Below are positions 25,840 to 34,661 of a DNA stretch of 64,000 nucleotides, piece by piece. The notes below the pieces were generated by a model. The model was not told the origin of the DNA, ran no database searches, and worked only from the letters and a program-made list of their open reading frames with translations. The DNA is from Bacteroidaceae bacterium (GTDB lineage Bacteria; Bacteroidota; Bacteroidia; Bacteroidales; Bacteroidaceae): assembly GCA_017940565.1 (NCBI GenBank), contig JAGAYH010000021.1, positions 72,363 through 136,362 on the forward strand. The letters are read 5' to 3'. The position numbers were made by a program, and so were the translations under genes. Position 1 is the first letter of the stretch. Every line of letters begins with the position of its first letter.

Positions 25840-26502
25840 TTATTTTCGAACCATCACGCGGTCAATCATGCCATATTCGCGGGCTTCTTCGGCCGTCATC
25901 CAATAGTCGCGGTCTGAATCGTTCCACACTTTCTCATAGTCGTTGTGAGAATGATTGGCAATAATAGTATAAAGCTCTTTTTTGAGTTTCTGGATTTCAC
26001 GGGCCGTAATCTCAATGTCGGAAGCCTGGCCTTGGACACCACCCATGGGCTGGTGTATCATGACACGGCTGTGGGGCAAAGCCGAACGCTTGCCTTCGGT
26101 TCCGGCCACAAGCAGGACGGCTGCCATGGAGGCGGCCATACCGGTGCAGATGGTTGCCACGTCGCTCGAGATGAACTGCATGGTGTCATAAATGCCCAAT
26201 CCGGCCGAAACGCTGCCGCCGGGGGAGTTGATGTAAATGGAGATGTCCTTGGAAGGGTCCACAGAGTCCAAGTAAAGCAACTGAGCCTGCAATGTGTTGG
26301 CGGTATAATCATCAATGGGAGTCCCAAGGAAAATAATGCGGTCCATCATCAGACGGGAGAATACGTCCATCTGAGTCACATTGAGCTGGCGTTCTTCCAG
26401 AATATAGGGATTCAGGTATTGGCTTTGCGCCTTTATTACATCATCAATGACCTGGCTGTTGATTCCCAGACGGTCAGTGGCAAAATGCTTGAAATCGTTC
26501 AT
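25840..26502 (-). CDS. clpP: ATP-dependent Clp protease proteolytic subunit
   Basis: Serine protease that assembles into a barrel-shaped tetradecamer. 220 aa with the triad Ser125 in GMAASMAAVLL, His150 in MIHQPMGG and Asp199. The N-terminal ~30 residues are longer than in E. coli and may include a processed propeptide. It lies between tig (110 nt upstream) and clpX. A weak terminator-like hairpin in the tig-clpP gap could set the ratio of the two products. Confidence 0.97.
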   Translation of the reverse strand: MNDFKHFATDRLGINSQVIDDVIKAQSQYLNPYILEERQLNVTQMDVFSRLMMDRIIFLGTPIDDYTANTLQAQLLYLDSVDPSKDISIYINSPGGSVSAGLGIYDTMQFISSDVATICTGMAASMAAVLLVAGTEGKRSALPHSRVMIHQPMGGVQGQASDIEITAREIQKLKKELYTIIANHSHNDYEKVWNDSDRDYWMTAEEAREYGMIDRVMVRK

Positions 26503-26524
26503 GTCTATATGGTTTTGATATCGT

Positions 26525-26580
26525 TAAAAAAACATCCGGGCGTTACCTGTCACTTTCCCCGTGCAGATAATGTCCGGATG
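26525..26580 (-). terminator. Weak terminator-like hairpin between tig and clpP
   Basis: A 7-bp stem CATCCGG / CCGGATG enclosing 34 nt and followed, in the minus-strand direction, by a run of T (TTTTTTT). It may act as a partial terminator. Confidence 0.4.
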
Positions 26581-26611
26581 CAGGTGGTTTTAATGTTATT
26601 CTGATTAGAAA

Positions 26612-27985
26612 TTATGCGTTCTGATCTTGGAACATTTTGTTGAAATCCTCAATGGACACAACCTTTTCCGCCAACTTCACCGTTGTTTTCAACACCTTGG
26701 TCAGTTCCCTGTCAATGCTGCGGTTGATGATGTTGTCTTGTTGCTTCTCATCTTTCAGCATTGAGCCGGCATACTGTTCAAGGGTATTGTCGGGAATATT
26801 GTTGATGCCATACTGGGCAAACTGGATGCGAACCATCTCGCGGGCTGTAGCCTTTACGGACTCATCGTCCACTTTCACATTGAGGCCTTCAGCCAACTGA
26901 GTGCGCATCAGACTCCATTTGAGTTCCTTAATATAGTCTTCCAGAGTTTTGTCGATGTTCTGCTTAGCCGACTCGTCTTTCAGGTTTTGCAGAAGGAAAC
27001 GCTTCAAGATATCTTTAGGAAATTCCAGTTCTCCAGCTTTTTTGAAAACGTATTCGCGTACATCAAGCAGGAACTTGAAATCACTGTCGCGCACGTAAGT
27101 GGCCTCTATATCTTCTTTCACCCGTGCACGAAATTCTTCCTCACTCTTTACAACATCTTTGCCAAATGCGAAGTCAAACAACTGCTGGTTCAGTTCGCCC
27201 ATCTCGAAACGAGATATCGAATCCACGTGGAACCTGAAATCGCCCGTGTGTTCAGCCACTTCTTCCTTCTTAACCTTAAGCAGCGAGGCGACTTCCACGT
27301 CTTTGCCTTCAAAGGCCTTCGATGGGTTGAAGACAACGTCGGCACCGGGCTTGGCCTCTTTCTTAAAGATGGCTTTCTGCCGGTCGTTAGCAAAGAAACG
27401 CGGCATCAGTGAAGTCTTTTCCACCACTAGGCCACCTTCTTTTTCCTTGCCGGTTTCATCCAATTCCGTCAGTACGCCGCGCAACAGGTCGTTTTCCTCT
27501 TCGTAGTTCTCTGCATCGATGTACTTTCCCGTTTGACGGCGATAGCTTTCCACACCGGTTTCGACCGTTTTCTCATCAACCTCAATTTTATAATATGGAA
27601 TCTTGTCTTTGCCTGTCAGCTCGACGGAGATTTCCGGTGCAAGGCCTAAATCAAACGAGAATTCATAGTCCTCACCATTCACTATGTCCAGTTCAGGCTG
27701 ACCTTCCGACACCATCGGATCGGCGACAAGGCGCAATTTTTGCTCTTGAACATAGTTATTGACGGCTTCAGACAACTTTTTATTGATTTCTTCTGCCTTT
27801 ACTTCGTTTCCATACATTTTCTTGATCATTCCGACGGGGACCATTCCAGGACGGAAACCGGGCATATTTACTTTTTTCTTCAGATTTTTCAGCGACTGAT
27901 CAACAGCAGCAGCATAATCAGTCTTCTCCAGCTTCACCGTAAGTTTTCCATTTACGGCTCCGGACTTTTCAAATGAGACGTTCAT
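26612..27985 (-). CDS. tig: Trigger factor
   Basis: Ribosome-bound chaperone with peptidyl-prolyl isomerase fold. At 457 aa it is slightly longer than the E. coli protein. The ribosome-docking loop reads NMPGFRPGMVPVGMI near residue 40 (GFRxG signature with Met in place of Lys). The middle PPIase-like region and the long helical C-terminal arms (YVFKKAGELEFPKDILKRFL) are present. First gene of tig-clpP-clpX, with a promoter at 28033. Confidence 0.95.
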   Translation of the reverse strand: MNVSFEKSGAVNGKLTVKLEKTDYAAAVDQSLKNLKKKVNMPGFRPGMVPVGMIKKMYGNEVKAEEINKKLSEAVNNYVQEQKLRLVADPMVSEGQPELDIVNGEDYEFSFDLGLAPEISVELTGKDKIPYYKIEVDEKTVETGVESYRRQTGKYIDAENYEEENDLLRGVLTELDETGKEKEGGLVVEKTSLMPRFFANDRQKAIFKKEAKPGADVVFNPSKAFEGKDVEVASLLKVKKEEVAEHTGDFRFHVDSISRFEMGELNQQLFDFAFGKDVVKSEEEFRARVKEDIEATYVRDSDFKFLLDVREYVFKKAGELEFPKDILKRFLLQNLKDESAKQNIDKTLEDYIKELKWSLMRTQLAEGLNVKVDDESVKATAREMVRIQFAQYGINNIPDNTLEQYAGSMLKDEKQQDNIINRSIDRELTKVLKTTVKLAEKVVSIEDFNKMFQDQNA

Positions 27986-28032
27986 TGAGATATTTTCTTT
28001 ATTAAATTATTATGTCTAAAACTTTGGCGGCG

Positions 28033-28040
28033 CAAATTTA
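28033..28040 (-). promoter_or_regulatory. tig promoter -7 box
   Basis: TAAATTTG on the minus strand, 47 nt upstream of the trigger factor ATG. Confidence 0.55.
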
Positions 28041-28085
28041 CGATTTTCTTTCCAATTATCACCTGCTTCCGTCTGCTTTTCTACG

Positions 28086-28850
28086 CTATTCGGGCAAATT
28101 CATGACGAGGCCGTCGTATGCGAACCGGACATGTTCTGGCAAAAAGCGTGCCGAATCACGATGTAAGCCTGCCGTGTGTGCCAAATGTGTCAGAAATGTT
28201 TTAGGACGTCCCAGCTTTTCCACCACAGACAAGGCCTCTTTTATCGTCTGGTGGGAATGGTGCGGTGTATGTCTTAGCGCATTGAGTATAAGACAGTCCA
28301 AATCTTTCAAATGGGCGAAACTGTCTTCCGGCATATCGCTCATGTCTGTCACATATGCAAATCGTCCGATGCGGAAGCCTACTATGGGCATCTTACCATG
28401 CATTACCCGAATGGGCAGAACGCTTACGCCTCCGACATCTATACTCTCGCCAGGCACAATTTCGTGCAGTTCCAATTCAGGCGTCCCGGGATAGCGGTTT
28501 TCTCCGAAGCAATATGGCATACGTTCTTTCAGGTGCTTTACACAAAGCGCTTCTGCATATATAGGTATCGCCCCAAAGACACAGAAGGGGCGCAAATCGT
28601 CCACCCCGCCGACGTGGTCGTAATGTTCATGGGTCAGCAAGACGGCATCCAACTTTCCGAAAGGCAACCGTAGGATTTGCTCGCGAAAATCAGGGCCGCA
28701 GTCTATAAGGATTCGCTTGCCCTGTATTTCCACTACTGCGGAACTGCGCAGACGGCGGTCGTGCGGGTCAGCTGAACTGCACACGTCACATTTACAACCA
28801 ATCACGGGAACACCGATACTGGTGCCTGTCCCTAAAACCGTTATTTTCAT
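28086..28850 (-). CDS. MBL-fold metallo-hydrolase (PhnP-like)
   Basis: A 254-aa metallo-beta-lactamase-fold hydrolase. It has a glycine-rich N-terminus (MKITVLGTGTSIGVPVIGC), a Cys pair (CKCDVC) and the metal motif LTHEHYDHVGG near residue 78. A later His (VMHGKMPIVGFRIG) and the aspartate in AYVTDMS complete a binuclear site. The N-terminal Cys residues and the GTGTSxGVP start resemble PhnP cyclic phosphodiesterases, but no phn genes are nearby. It overlaps murB by 4 nt. Confidence 0.85.
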   Translation of the reverse strand: MKITVLGTGTSIGVPVIGCKCDVCSSADPHDRRLRSSAVVEIQGKRILIDCGPDFREQILRLPFGKLDAVLLTHEHYDHVGGVDDLRPFCVFGAIPIYAEALCVKHLKERMPYCFGENRYPGTPELELHEIVPGESIDVGGVSVLPIRVMHGKMPIVGFRIGRFAYVTDMSDMPEDSFAHLKDLDCLILNALRHTPHHSHQTIKEALSVVEKLGRPKTFLTHLAHTAGLHRDSARFLPEHVRFAYDGLVMNLPE

Positions 28851-29860
28851 ATAAACATCACCTCCGGCTTTAGCGTTATTCCAAATATGCGCTTCACATC
28901 GGCCACTATGGACTGGCTGAGTGCCGCAATGTCACGGCCCGATGCCCCTCCCATGTTTACCAGCACCAGCGCTTGTTTGTCGTACACTCCGGCTGCACCC
29001 CGACTGCGTCCTTTCCATCCGGCGCGTTCTATCAGCCAGGCAGCAGGTATTTTCACTCCGCTTTCGTTTTTATAGTGGGGCATGTCTGGAAAAGCCGAAA
29101 GCAGTGCGGCAAAGGTCTCATGGTCCACTACTGGATTCATGAAGAAAGAGCCGGCGTTGCCTGTAACTTTCGGGTCGGGCAATTTGTTTTGTCTTACTTC
29201 GATGACGGTCTGGCGCATTTGCTTTGCAGTAGGTTGGGAAAGTCCGCGAAGTTCGAACTCGGCGGCCAGTGCGGCGTAGGTCAAATTAGGTTCAAAGCGG
29301 CGGTTCAGTCTCAGCGTCACATGTGTCACGGCATAGCGGCCCGCCCATTGCTTCTTGAACGCGCTGCTCCGGTAGGCGTAGCAGCAGCCAGCGTTTGCTA
29401 CGGTCTTAAGGGTGCCTTTCTGCATATCCACTACTTCTACCTTCTCTATAAAGTCTTTGGCTTCGGCGCCATAGGCACCTATGTTCTGCACAGCTGCCGC
29501 TCCCACTTCACCGGGCACGAGAGAGAGGTTCTCCAGTCCGTGCCAACCGTTGTCCACGCAGAGTGAGACCAAATCGTCCCAAAGCAGGCCGCTTCCCACG
29601 CGGACTCTTACGGTATCGTTGCTGTCCGACGGCAGTTCTTCCACGCTGCATATTCCGCTATGGAGCACGATACCGTTGTAATCGGAGCAGAAGAGCAGAT
29701 TGCTTCCGCTGCCGATGTGCACCAGAGGCTGTCCGTTGCGCTCCGTCTTCACGAAACGGACCAATTCGTCTTCACTGGCATATTCCACAAAGCGGTCGGC
29801 CCACGCTTCGATGCCGAACGTGTTGCGATGAAGTAAGTTATAATGAAATATAGAGAACAT
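28847..29860 (-). CDS. murB: UDP-N-acetylenolpyruvoylglucosamine reductase
   Basis: FAD-dependent second committed step of UDP-MurNAc synthesis. 337 aa. The FAD-binding domain shows HIGSGSNLLFC and NLSLVPGEVGAAAVQNIGAYG. The catalytic Ser is in KVTGNAGSFFMNPVV, and a C-terminal Glu is in LKPEVMFI. The presence of the extra domain makes it a type I enzyme. It overlaps the MBL hydrolase by 4 nt; the DUF4348-like lipoprotein gene ends 5 nt upstream of the start. Confidence 0.95.
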   Translation of the reverse strand: MFSIFHYNLLHRNTFGIEAWADRFVEYASEDELVRFVKTERNGQPLVHIGSGSNLLFCSDYNGIVLHSGICSVEELPSDSNDTVRVRVGSGLLWDDLVSLCVDNGWHGLENLSLVPGEVGAAAVQNIGAYGAEAKDFIEKVEVVDMQKGTLKTVANAGCCYAYRSSAFKKQWAGRYAVTHVTLRLNRRFEPNLTYAALAAEFELRGLSQPTAKQMRQTVIEVRQNKLPDPKVTGNAGSFFMNPVVDHETFAALLSAFPDMPHYKNESGVKIPAAWLIERAGWKGRSRGAAGVYDKQALVLVNMGGASGRDIAALSQSIVADVKRIFGITLKPEVMFI

Positions 29861-29865
29861 GCATA

Positions 29866-30717
29866 TTAATTTTCATACCTGTACAGCGTCCAACCGTTGT
29901 CGGAACGACGGAAATAGAGAAGATTCAAGAAACTATCCGATATTCCTTGAATGAGCACTACCCGATGTTCGCCCATTTTGTCCGTCTGGCCGTAATCAAT
30001 GTTCGTAAACACGTTGGCAGGCAGTTCCGGACGGAAAGCGGGCCACTGGTCAGCGTCGAGCATACCGCTGATTTCTTCAAACTCCTCATCGGTATCTTCG
30101 GTCACGAAATGGATGGTAGGAGCCAAATGGGCCATCTGGAATACGGAGTCGGTGGCGAAATGCTGGTAAAAGTTGATAAAGTCGGCGTCCCTGTGGTTAT
30201 CTACGGGGAACTTTCTGATTTCCGTCATCATCCAGCGGCCGTCACGGCGCTTGAAGCAGTAGTCTCTCACCAAATCGCGCGGCATGTCGAACCACTCCAA
30301 GGTCACTTCATTCAGGTCGCCGCTCTTCATCAGGCGAAACGATGACTTTTCGTCAAGGAACACCGTCAGGAAGTCCAGATTCAGGTACAGCCGCGAATAT
30401 TTCCAGTCTTCTTTTTTCAACAAGGCCTTACCGTCCTTCCCGTCGTAGCATGGCAGGGGGAAGGCAATACGTTCTGTCTGGAAACGGCGGTTGGTCATAA
30501 AAGTGTAAATGAAATCGTTGAAGAAGCCGTCGGCACGCGCCGAAACGGGTTCTTTCTCAATCAGCGCCTCCAGCGAATCCTGGGGCGAAAGTTTCTTCAT
30601 AGCGGCCACAGTATCGTTGCCGGCCCCTTCGGGGACTGACGGTTTAGACGACTCGTTGCACCCAACCAGTGCCACAAGCAGCCAACACGTGAGAAAAATG
30701 TAAAACAACGGTTTCAT
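29866..30717 (-). CDS. DUF4348-like lipoprotein
   Basis: A 283-aa lipoprotein (signal ending LVALVGCNES). The body reads FFNDFIYTFMTNRRFQTERI and contains many aromatic residues, with EWFDMPRDLVRDYCFKRRDG in the middle; this is the pattern I associate with DUF4348 proteins of Bacteroidales. No enzymatic motif is visible. It has its own promoter and is the first of a minus-strand group with murB and the MBL hydrolase. Confidence 0.75.
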   Translation of the reverse strand: MKPLFYIFLTCWLLVALVGCNESSKPSVPEGAGNDTVAAMKKLSPQDSLEALIEKEPVSARADGFFNDFIYTFMTNRRFQTERIAFPLPCYDGKDGKALLKKEDWKYSRLYLNLDFLTVFLDEKSSFRLMKSGDLNEVTLEWFDMPRDLVRDYCFKRRDGRWMMTEIRKFPVDNHRDADFINFYQHFATDSVFQMAHLAPTIHFVTEDTDEEFEEISGMLDADQWPAFRPELPANVFTNIDYGQTDKMGEHRVVLIQGISDSFLNLLYFRRSDNGWTLYRYEN

Positions 30718-30742
30718 TTTTGTCTTTTCGTCAAAGCAGGTG

Positions 30743-30750
30743 CAAATTTA
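30743..30750 (-). promoter_or_regulatory. DUF4348-murB promoter -7 box
   Basis: TAAATTTG on the minus strand, 25 nt upstream of the lipoprotein ATG. Repeat array G lies about 95 bp upstream. Confidence 0.55.
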
Positions 30751-30845
30751 CGTCAAAAAATACAATCTGAGACAGAAACGACCGGTTATTTACAGGTCAG
30801 ACCTACAGATAATCTCCCGCCTCAGGGGGATGGACGCCCACTGCT

Positions 30846-30950
30846 CCCGTTTCTGCCGAACGAAAACGCATTTGGAAAAAACTAACTCCGATTTAGGACC
30901 GGACATATCGGTTTTGGGACAGCATTGGACGGAAACCGGAGACTGCAGGC
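30846..30950. repeat. Phased 21-bp repeat array G (5 units)
   Basis: Units at 30846 (CCCGTTTCTG), 30867 (CGCATTTGGAAAAAACTAAC), 30888 (CCGATTTAGGACC), 30909 (CGGTTTTGGGAC) and 30930 (CGGAAACCGG). This is one of the two longest clear arrays, between the CYTH and DUF4348 genes. No gene is supported in 30751-30974. Confidence 0.8.
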
Positions 30951-30974
30951 AGCACCGGCCCGCACAACGGCGGC

Positions 30975-31442
30975 CTACCAAAGGGAATAGGGCGACTGAC
31001 TCAAGTATGAATTGTAATATCGGGGGTCGCCAGTCACTTCCTTGCCCAAGAAGGGCGGACGGCTGAAGGCCTCGTCCCTTTCGTTGAGCTCCACTTCAGC
31101 CACAACCAGAGGGGCATTGGCCCCAAGGAATTCGTCAACCTCAAAGGTGTGGTCGCCCCAAGGCACCCGGTAACGACGTTTCTCTACCACGCCGGGCAGA
31201 CACAGGCGCACCAGTTCCTCGGCTTCGGCCACGGGAATTTCATATTCATATTCGCAGCGCTCCAGTCCGTCGGCTGAGGAACGTCCCTTGATGGTCAGGA
31301 AACCGCGCTGACGATAAATGCGCACACGCACCGTGCGGGCAGCATCGCGGACGATGTATCCCTGCACAATGCGTGTGACAGACGTGGCAAGCGGTTTGTA
31401 CTCGCCTTCGACAAGAAATTTGCGCTCTATCTCGCGCGCCAT
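30975..31442 (-). CDS. CYTH domain protein (inorganic triphosphatase-like)
   Basis: 155 aa forming one CYTH tunnel domain. The N-terminal ExExK signature is EIERKFLVEG (Glu4, Glu6, Lys8), followed by alternating Arg/Glu strands (TVRVRIYRQRGFLTIKGRS, LERCEYEYEIPV) that line a triphosphate tunnel. Bacterial members hydrolyse inorganic triphosphate or make cAMP; the short length and lack of a CHAD domain favour a triphosphatase. It follows the 46-aa membrane protein by 1 nt and is probably co-transcribed with prfB. Confidence 0.9.
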   Translation of the reverse strand: MAREIERKFLVEGEYKPLATSVTRIVQGYIVRDAARTVRVRIYRQRGFLTIKGRSSADGLERCEYEYEIPVAEAEELVRLCLPGVVEKRRYRVPWGDHTFEVDEFLGANAPLVVAEVELNERDEAFSRPPFLGKEVTGDPRYYNSYLSQSPYSLW

Positions 31443-31443
31443 T

Positions 31444-31584
31444 TTAGGAAGCCATCAAGAAGCCGACAGTCAGAATGATGGTCACAATCACAAGAACGAT
31501 GGCTATAATGGTAATGACCTTCTTTGCCTGCTTTTCTTGCGCCTTTTCACGCTTCATCTGACGGATTTTACTGTTCTTACCCAT
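31444..31584 (-). CDS. Small single-pass membrane protein (46 aa)
   Basis: A 46-aa open frame, MGKNSKIRQMKREKAQEK then QAKK, with a very basic N-terminal third and one hydrophobic helix of about 22 residues (VITIIAIVLVIVTIILTVGF) ending in LMAS. The positive-inside rule puts the N-terminus in the cytoplasm. It fits tightly between prfB (18 nt) and the CYTH gene (1 nt), which supports it as a real gene. Function unknown. Confidence 0.7.
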   Translation of the reverse strand: MGKNSKIRQMKREKAQEKQAKKVITIIAIVLVIVTIILTVGFLMAS

Positions 31585-31602
31585 AGTTTTAGTATTTTGT
31601 AT

Positions 31603-32724
31603 TTAGTTATTATCTTCTTTCTCGGCAAATTCCATGAGATAGGCCTTGATGAAGCCATCGAGCTTACCGTCCATCACGCCGCCAACGTCGCTGGTCTGAT
31701 AGCCGGTGCGGTGGTCCTTGACGCGCCGGTCGTCGAAAACATAACTGCGAATCTGGCTACCCCACTCTATCTTTTTCTTGCCGGCTTCTATCTTGGCCTG
31801 GGCGGCCTGACGTCGCTTGAGTTCACGGTCGTAGAGCTGGGAGCGGAGCAAACGCATGGCGTTTTCGCGGTTTTCAAGCTGTTTGCGGCTTTCAGTGTTC
31901 TCTATAAGGATTTCCTCCTGCTCGCCCGTATCGGGATCGGTGTACTGATAACGCAGGCGCACGCCGGTTTCAACCTTGTTTACATTCTGTCCCCCGGCAC
32001 CGCTGCTTCGGAACGTGTCCCACGAGATTTTGGAGGGATCGACATAAACCTCGATAGTGTCATCGACCAACGGGGTGACAAACACGCTGGCAAAGGAAGT
32101 CATGCGCTTGCCCTGGGCGTTGAAAGGCGAGACGCGCACCAGGCGGTGCACCCCGCTCTCGCTCTTGAGATAGCCGTAGGCCATGTCGCCTTCTACCTCG
32201 ATGGTCACCGTCTTGATACCGGCTTCGTCACCGTCCTGAAGGTTGCTGATGCGCGTGCGGTAGTCGTGCTGCTCACAGTAGCGCAAATACATGCGCATAA
32301 GCATCGAGGCCCAGTCCTGGCTCTCCGTGCCACCGGCACCGCTGTTTATCTTCAGGACGCAGTCCATGACGTCCTCGTCCTGACGGAGCATATTTTTGAG
32401 TTCAAGCGACTCGAGCATGGCAGAAGCCTTCTGATAATTGGCATCCACCTCTTCTTCTGTCACCATCTCGTCCTTGTAGAAATCGAAGGCCAGAGCGGTT
32501 TCGTCAACCAAGGTCTTCAGTTCTGAATAGGAATCAATCCATTTTTGCAGACCTTTCACCAACTTCATTTGTGCCTCAGCGGCTTTGGGGTCATCCCAAA
32601 AACCGGGAGCTTGGGTGCGGAGCTGTTCCTCTTCCACCTGAATACGTTTTCCTTCGATATCAAGGTAACGGCCAAGTGCCGACGTCCGGTCAGTGAGTTC
32701 TTTTAATTGTTCTATCGTTATCAT
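31603..32724 (-). CDS. prfB: Peptide chain release factor 2
   Basis: Terminates translation at UGA and UAA. 373 aa in one continuous frame. The stop-codon recognition tripeptide is SPF (199-201), and the catalytic GGQ is at 244-246 in GAGGQNVNKVET. In many bacteria prfB has an in-frame UGA near codon 25 bypassed by a programmed +1 shift (CTT TGA C). Here the same site reads TAC CTT GAT (Leu21-Asp22) with no extra T, so there is no frameshift control. The start MITIEQLKEL matches Bacteroidales homologs. Confidence 0.95.
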   Translation of the reverse strand: MITIEQLKELTDRTSALGRYLDIEGKRIQVEEEQLRTQAPGFWDDPKAAEAQMKLVKGLQKWIDSYSELKTLVDETALAFDFYKDEMVTEEEVDANYQKASAMLESLELKNMLRQDEDVMDCVLKINSGAGGTESQDWASMLMRMYLRYCEQHDYRTRISNLQDGDEAGIKTVTIEVEGDMAYGYLKSESGVHRLVRVSPFNAQGKRMTSFASVFVTPLVDDTIEVYVDPSKISWDTFRSSGAGGQNVNKVETGVRLRYQYTDPDTGEQEEILIENTESRKQLENRENAMRLLRSQLYDRELKRRQAAQAKIEAGKKKIEWGSQIRSYVFDDRRVKDHRTGYQTSDVGGVMDGKLDGFIKAYLMEFAEKEDNN

Positions 32725-32740
32725 ACGCTAAATTCAGCCC

Positions 32741-32748
32741 CAAAATTA
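32741..32748 (-). promoter_or_regulatory. prfB promoter -7 box
   Basis: TAATTTTG on the minus strand, 16 nt upstream of the prfB ATG. Confidence 0.55.
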
Positions 32749-32787
32749 CAATTTTATTCAATATTAACAGGCATTACCGCTGACAAA

Positions 32788-34590
32788 TTACCTGTACATA
32801 GTCTCGATCTCTTTGCGGTAATGCTCGAAAATGACTTTGCGCTTTACCTTAAGAGTATTTGTCAACTCATTACGGCTCATGCTGAAAGGCTCAGGCAAGA
32901 GTGTAATGCGCTTCACCTGCTCATAGTGGGCAAACGTCTGCTGTAATGTGTCGATGCGCTCCATGATGAATTGGATGATGGCCGGGTTCTCACACAAATC
33001 CGACCTGCTGCCATAAGATATGCCGCGCGAGTTCGCCAATGTCTCAAGCGCAGTATACGACGGCACGATAAGCGCCGAAACAAACTTTTGTCGGTCGGCC
33101 ACCACTACAATCTGGTCAATGTATCTGTCAACTATCAGTTTCGATTCTATCTGTTGCGGCGCGATATATTTCCCGTTGGAAGTTTTGTATAAATCTTTTA
33201 TACGGTCCGTCAGGAAGAGTTCACCATTCTTCACATAACCTGAATCGCCCGTATGGAACCAGCCTTCGTCATCTATAACCTCGCGTGTGGCACGCACATT
33301 CCGGTAATAGCCAGGAGTTATGCTCTTGCCGCGAAGCAGAATTTCGCCGTCTTCAGCCACCTTTATCTCCACGCCTCCTATAACACGTCCGACCGAACCG
33401 ATGCTGAAAGGCTCGCCCACCCTGGCACAGGTGACCGTAGCTGTAGATTCCGTCAGGCCGTAACCTGTTATCATGCCGATGCCACAAGCGTGGACGAAGG
33501 TCTCCACTTCGCCCGCTATGGCTGCACCCGCTGTGGGGAAGATGTTGGCACGGGTCAACCCCAGTTGCTCGCGCAAGGTTGACAGAACGGCCTTGTCCAT
33601 GAACTTATACTTCATCTTTAACCACATGGGCGCTTGACGGCCCGAAGCCAGATATTCTATGCGGTATTGTTTACCTATTTCTATTGCCGAATGAACCATT
33701 TTCCGCTTTGTTTCGGACATCGAGGAGACACGTTCCATCACTGTTTCGTAAACTTTTTCCCAGAAACGGGGTACGGCACACATACATGTGGGACGGATTT
33801 CCTTCATGGCATGCACCACTTCCGTCGGGCGCAAATTGATGTACAACTGGGCACCTTCGCTCAAGCACAGATACGACCATCCGCGCTCGAAGACATGGCT
33901 GAAGGGAAGAAAGTTGAGTACAACGTCTTTTTCCGTCACCGGCAACACCTTGTCATTCTCCACCATAGCGTTCATATACATGCCGTGAGTTAATATCACG
34001 CCTTTGCTTACCCCTGTAGTACCACTGGTGTAAAGGATGTTGGCGATGTCCTCCGGCGATGCTTCGTCAAGACGTTGTCTGAAAGCGGCCTCGTAGCTTT
34101 CGTTCCCTAACTTCAGAAAGTCATCAAAGTACATGGAAACTGTATCTGCTGCATGGCGCACCACAGCACGGTCGAAGATTATCATGCGTTCCAGCGACTC
34201 ACTCGTGGCAAACAGCGGAAAGGCCACATCGTATTGCAGCTGACTGCCCACGAAAAGATACCTGACCCCGGCATCGTCCACCATGAACTGCACCTGGGCC
34301 GTGCTGCTGGTCGGATAGAACGGTATCGTTACCGCCCTCACGCCATAACAGCCGAAATCGACATAGAGGCACTCGGCCATGTTCGGAGCAAACACAGCCA
34401 CATTTTCCTGCACACGGACGCCAAGGGCCAACAGGGCGCGTGCCACCTGGCGGGTGAAACCGGCAAAGTCAAGCCACGACACACCCTGCCAACGGCCAGT
34501 GACGTCGTCACGCGAAAAAAGCACGTCGCGCTTACCGTATAATTGGGCCTGTTTTTCAATCAGGCGGGAAAGATGACATCCTGTTAGCAT
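32788..34590 (-). CDS. Long-chain fatty acid--CoA ligase (AMP-binding)
   Basis: Activates fatty acids as acyl-AMP and then acyl-CoA. 600 aa. The P-loop is NILYTSGTTGVSKGVIL (about 185-200), with the adenylate motifs GYGLTESTATVTC and GWFHTGDSGYV. The C-terminal lid contains TDRIKDLYKTSNGKYIAPQ. The overall order matches FadD/long-chain (FAA1-like) synthetases. It is transcribed alone from a promoter that overlaps the divergent lipoprotein promoter. Confidence 0.9.
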   Translation of the reverse strand: MLTGCHLSRLIEKQAQLYGKRDVLFSRDDVTGRWQGVSWLDFAGFTRQVARALLALGVRVQENVAVFAPNMAECLYVDFGCYGVRAVTIPFYPTSSTAQVQFMVDDAGVRYLFVGSQLQYDVAFPLFATSESLERMIIFDRAVVRHAADTVSMYFDDFLKLGNESYEAAFRQRLDEASPEDIANILYTSGTTGVSKGVILTHGMYMNAMVENDKVLPVTEKDVVLNFLPFSHVFERGWSYLCLSEGAQLYINLRPTEVVHAMKEIRPTCMCAVPRFWEKVYETVMERVSSMSETKRKMVHSAIEIGKQYRIEYLASGRQAPMWLKMKYKFMDKAVLSTLREQLGLTRANIFPTAGAAIAGEVETFVHACGIGMITGYGLTESTATVTCARVGEPFSIGSVGRVIGGVEIKVAEDGEILLRGKSITPGYYRNVRATREVIDDEGWFHTGDSGYVKNGELFLTDRIKDLYKTSNGKYIAPQQIESKLIVDRYIDQIVVVADRQKFVSALIVPSYTALETLANSRGISYGSRSDLCENPAIIQFIMERIDTLQQTFAHYEQVKRITLLPEPFSMSRNELTNTLKVKRKVIFEHYRKEIETMYR

Positions 34591-34601
34591 AATTCTTTCT
34601 G

Positions 34602-34637
34602 CAAAGTTACATTTTATTCATTTAATTCGTACCTTTG
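34602..34637. promoter_or_regulatory. Divergent overlapping promoters
   Basis: A minus-strand -7 box TAACTTTG (34602-34609) serves the acyl-CoA ligase, and a plus-strand TACCTTTG (34630-34637) serves the lipoprotein. The 20-bp gap means that each -33 region falls on the other's -7 box. Confidence 0.6.
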
Positions 34638-34661
34638 CAGAGGAATAAAAACGAAAGAAAA

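Noticed and set aside
30790..30981. A 63-codon frame over array G
   Set aside because: The same 7-residue periodic pattern as at arrays H and J; a by-product of the repeat.
31318..32526. A 402-codon plus-strand open frame
   Set aside because: Antisense to prfB and the CYTH gene, both unmistakable from their motifs.
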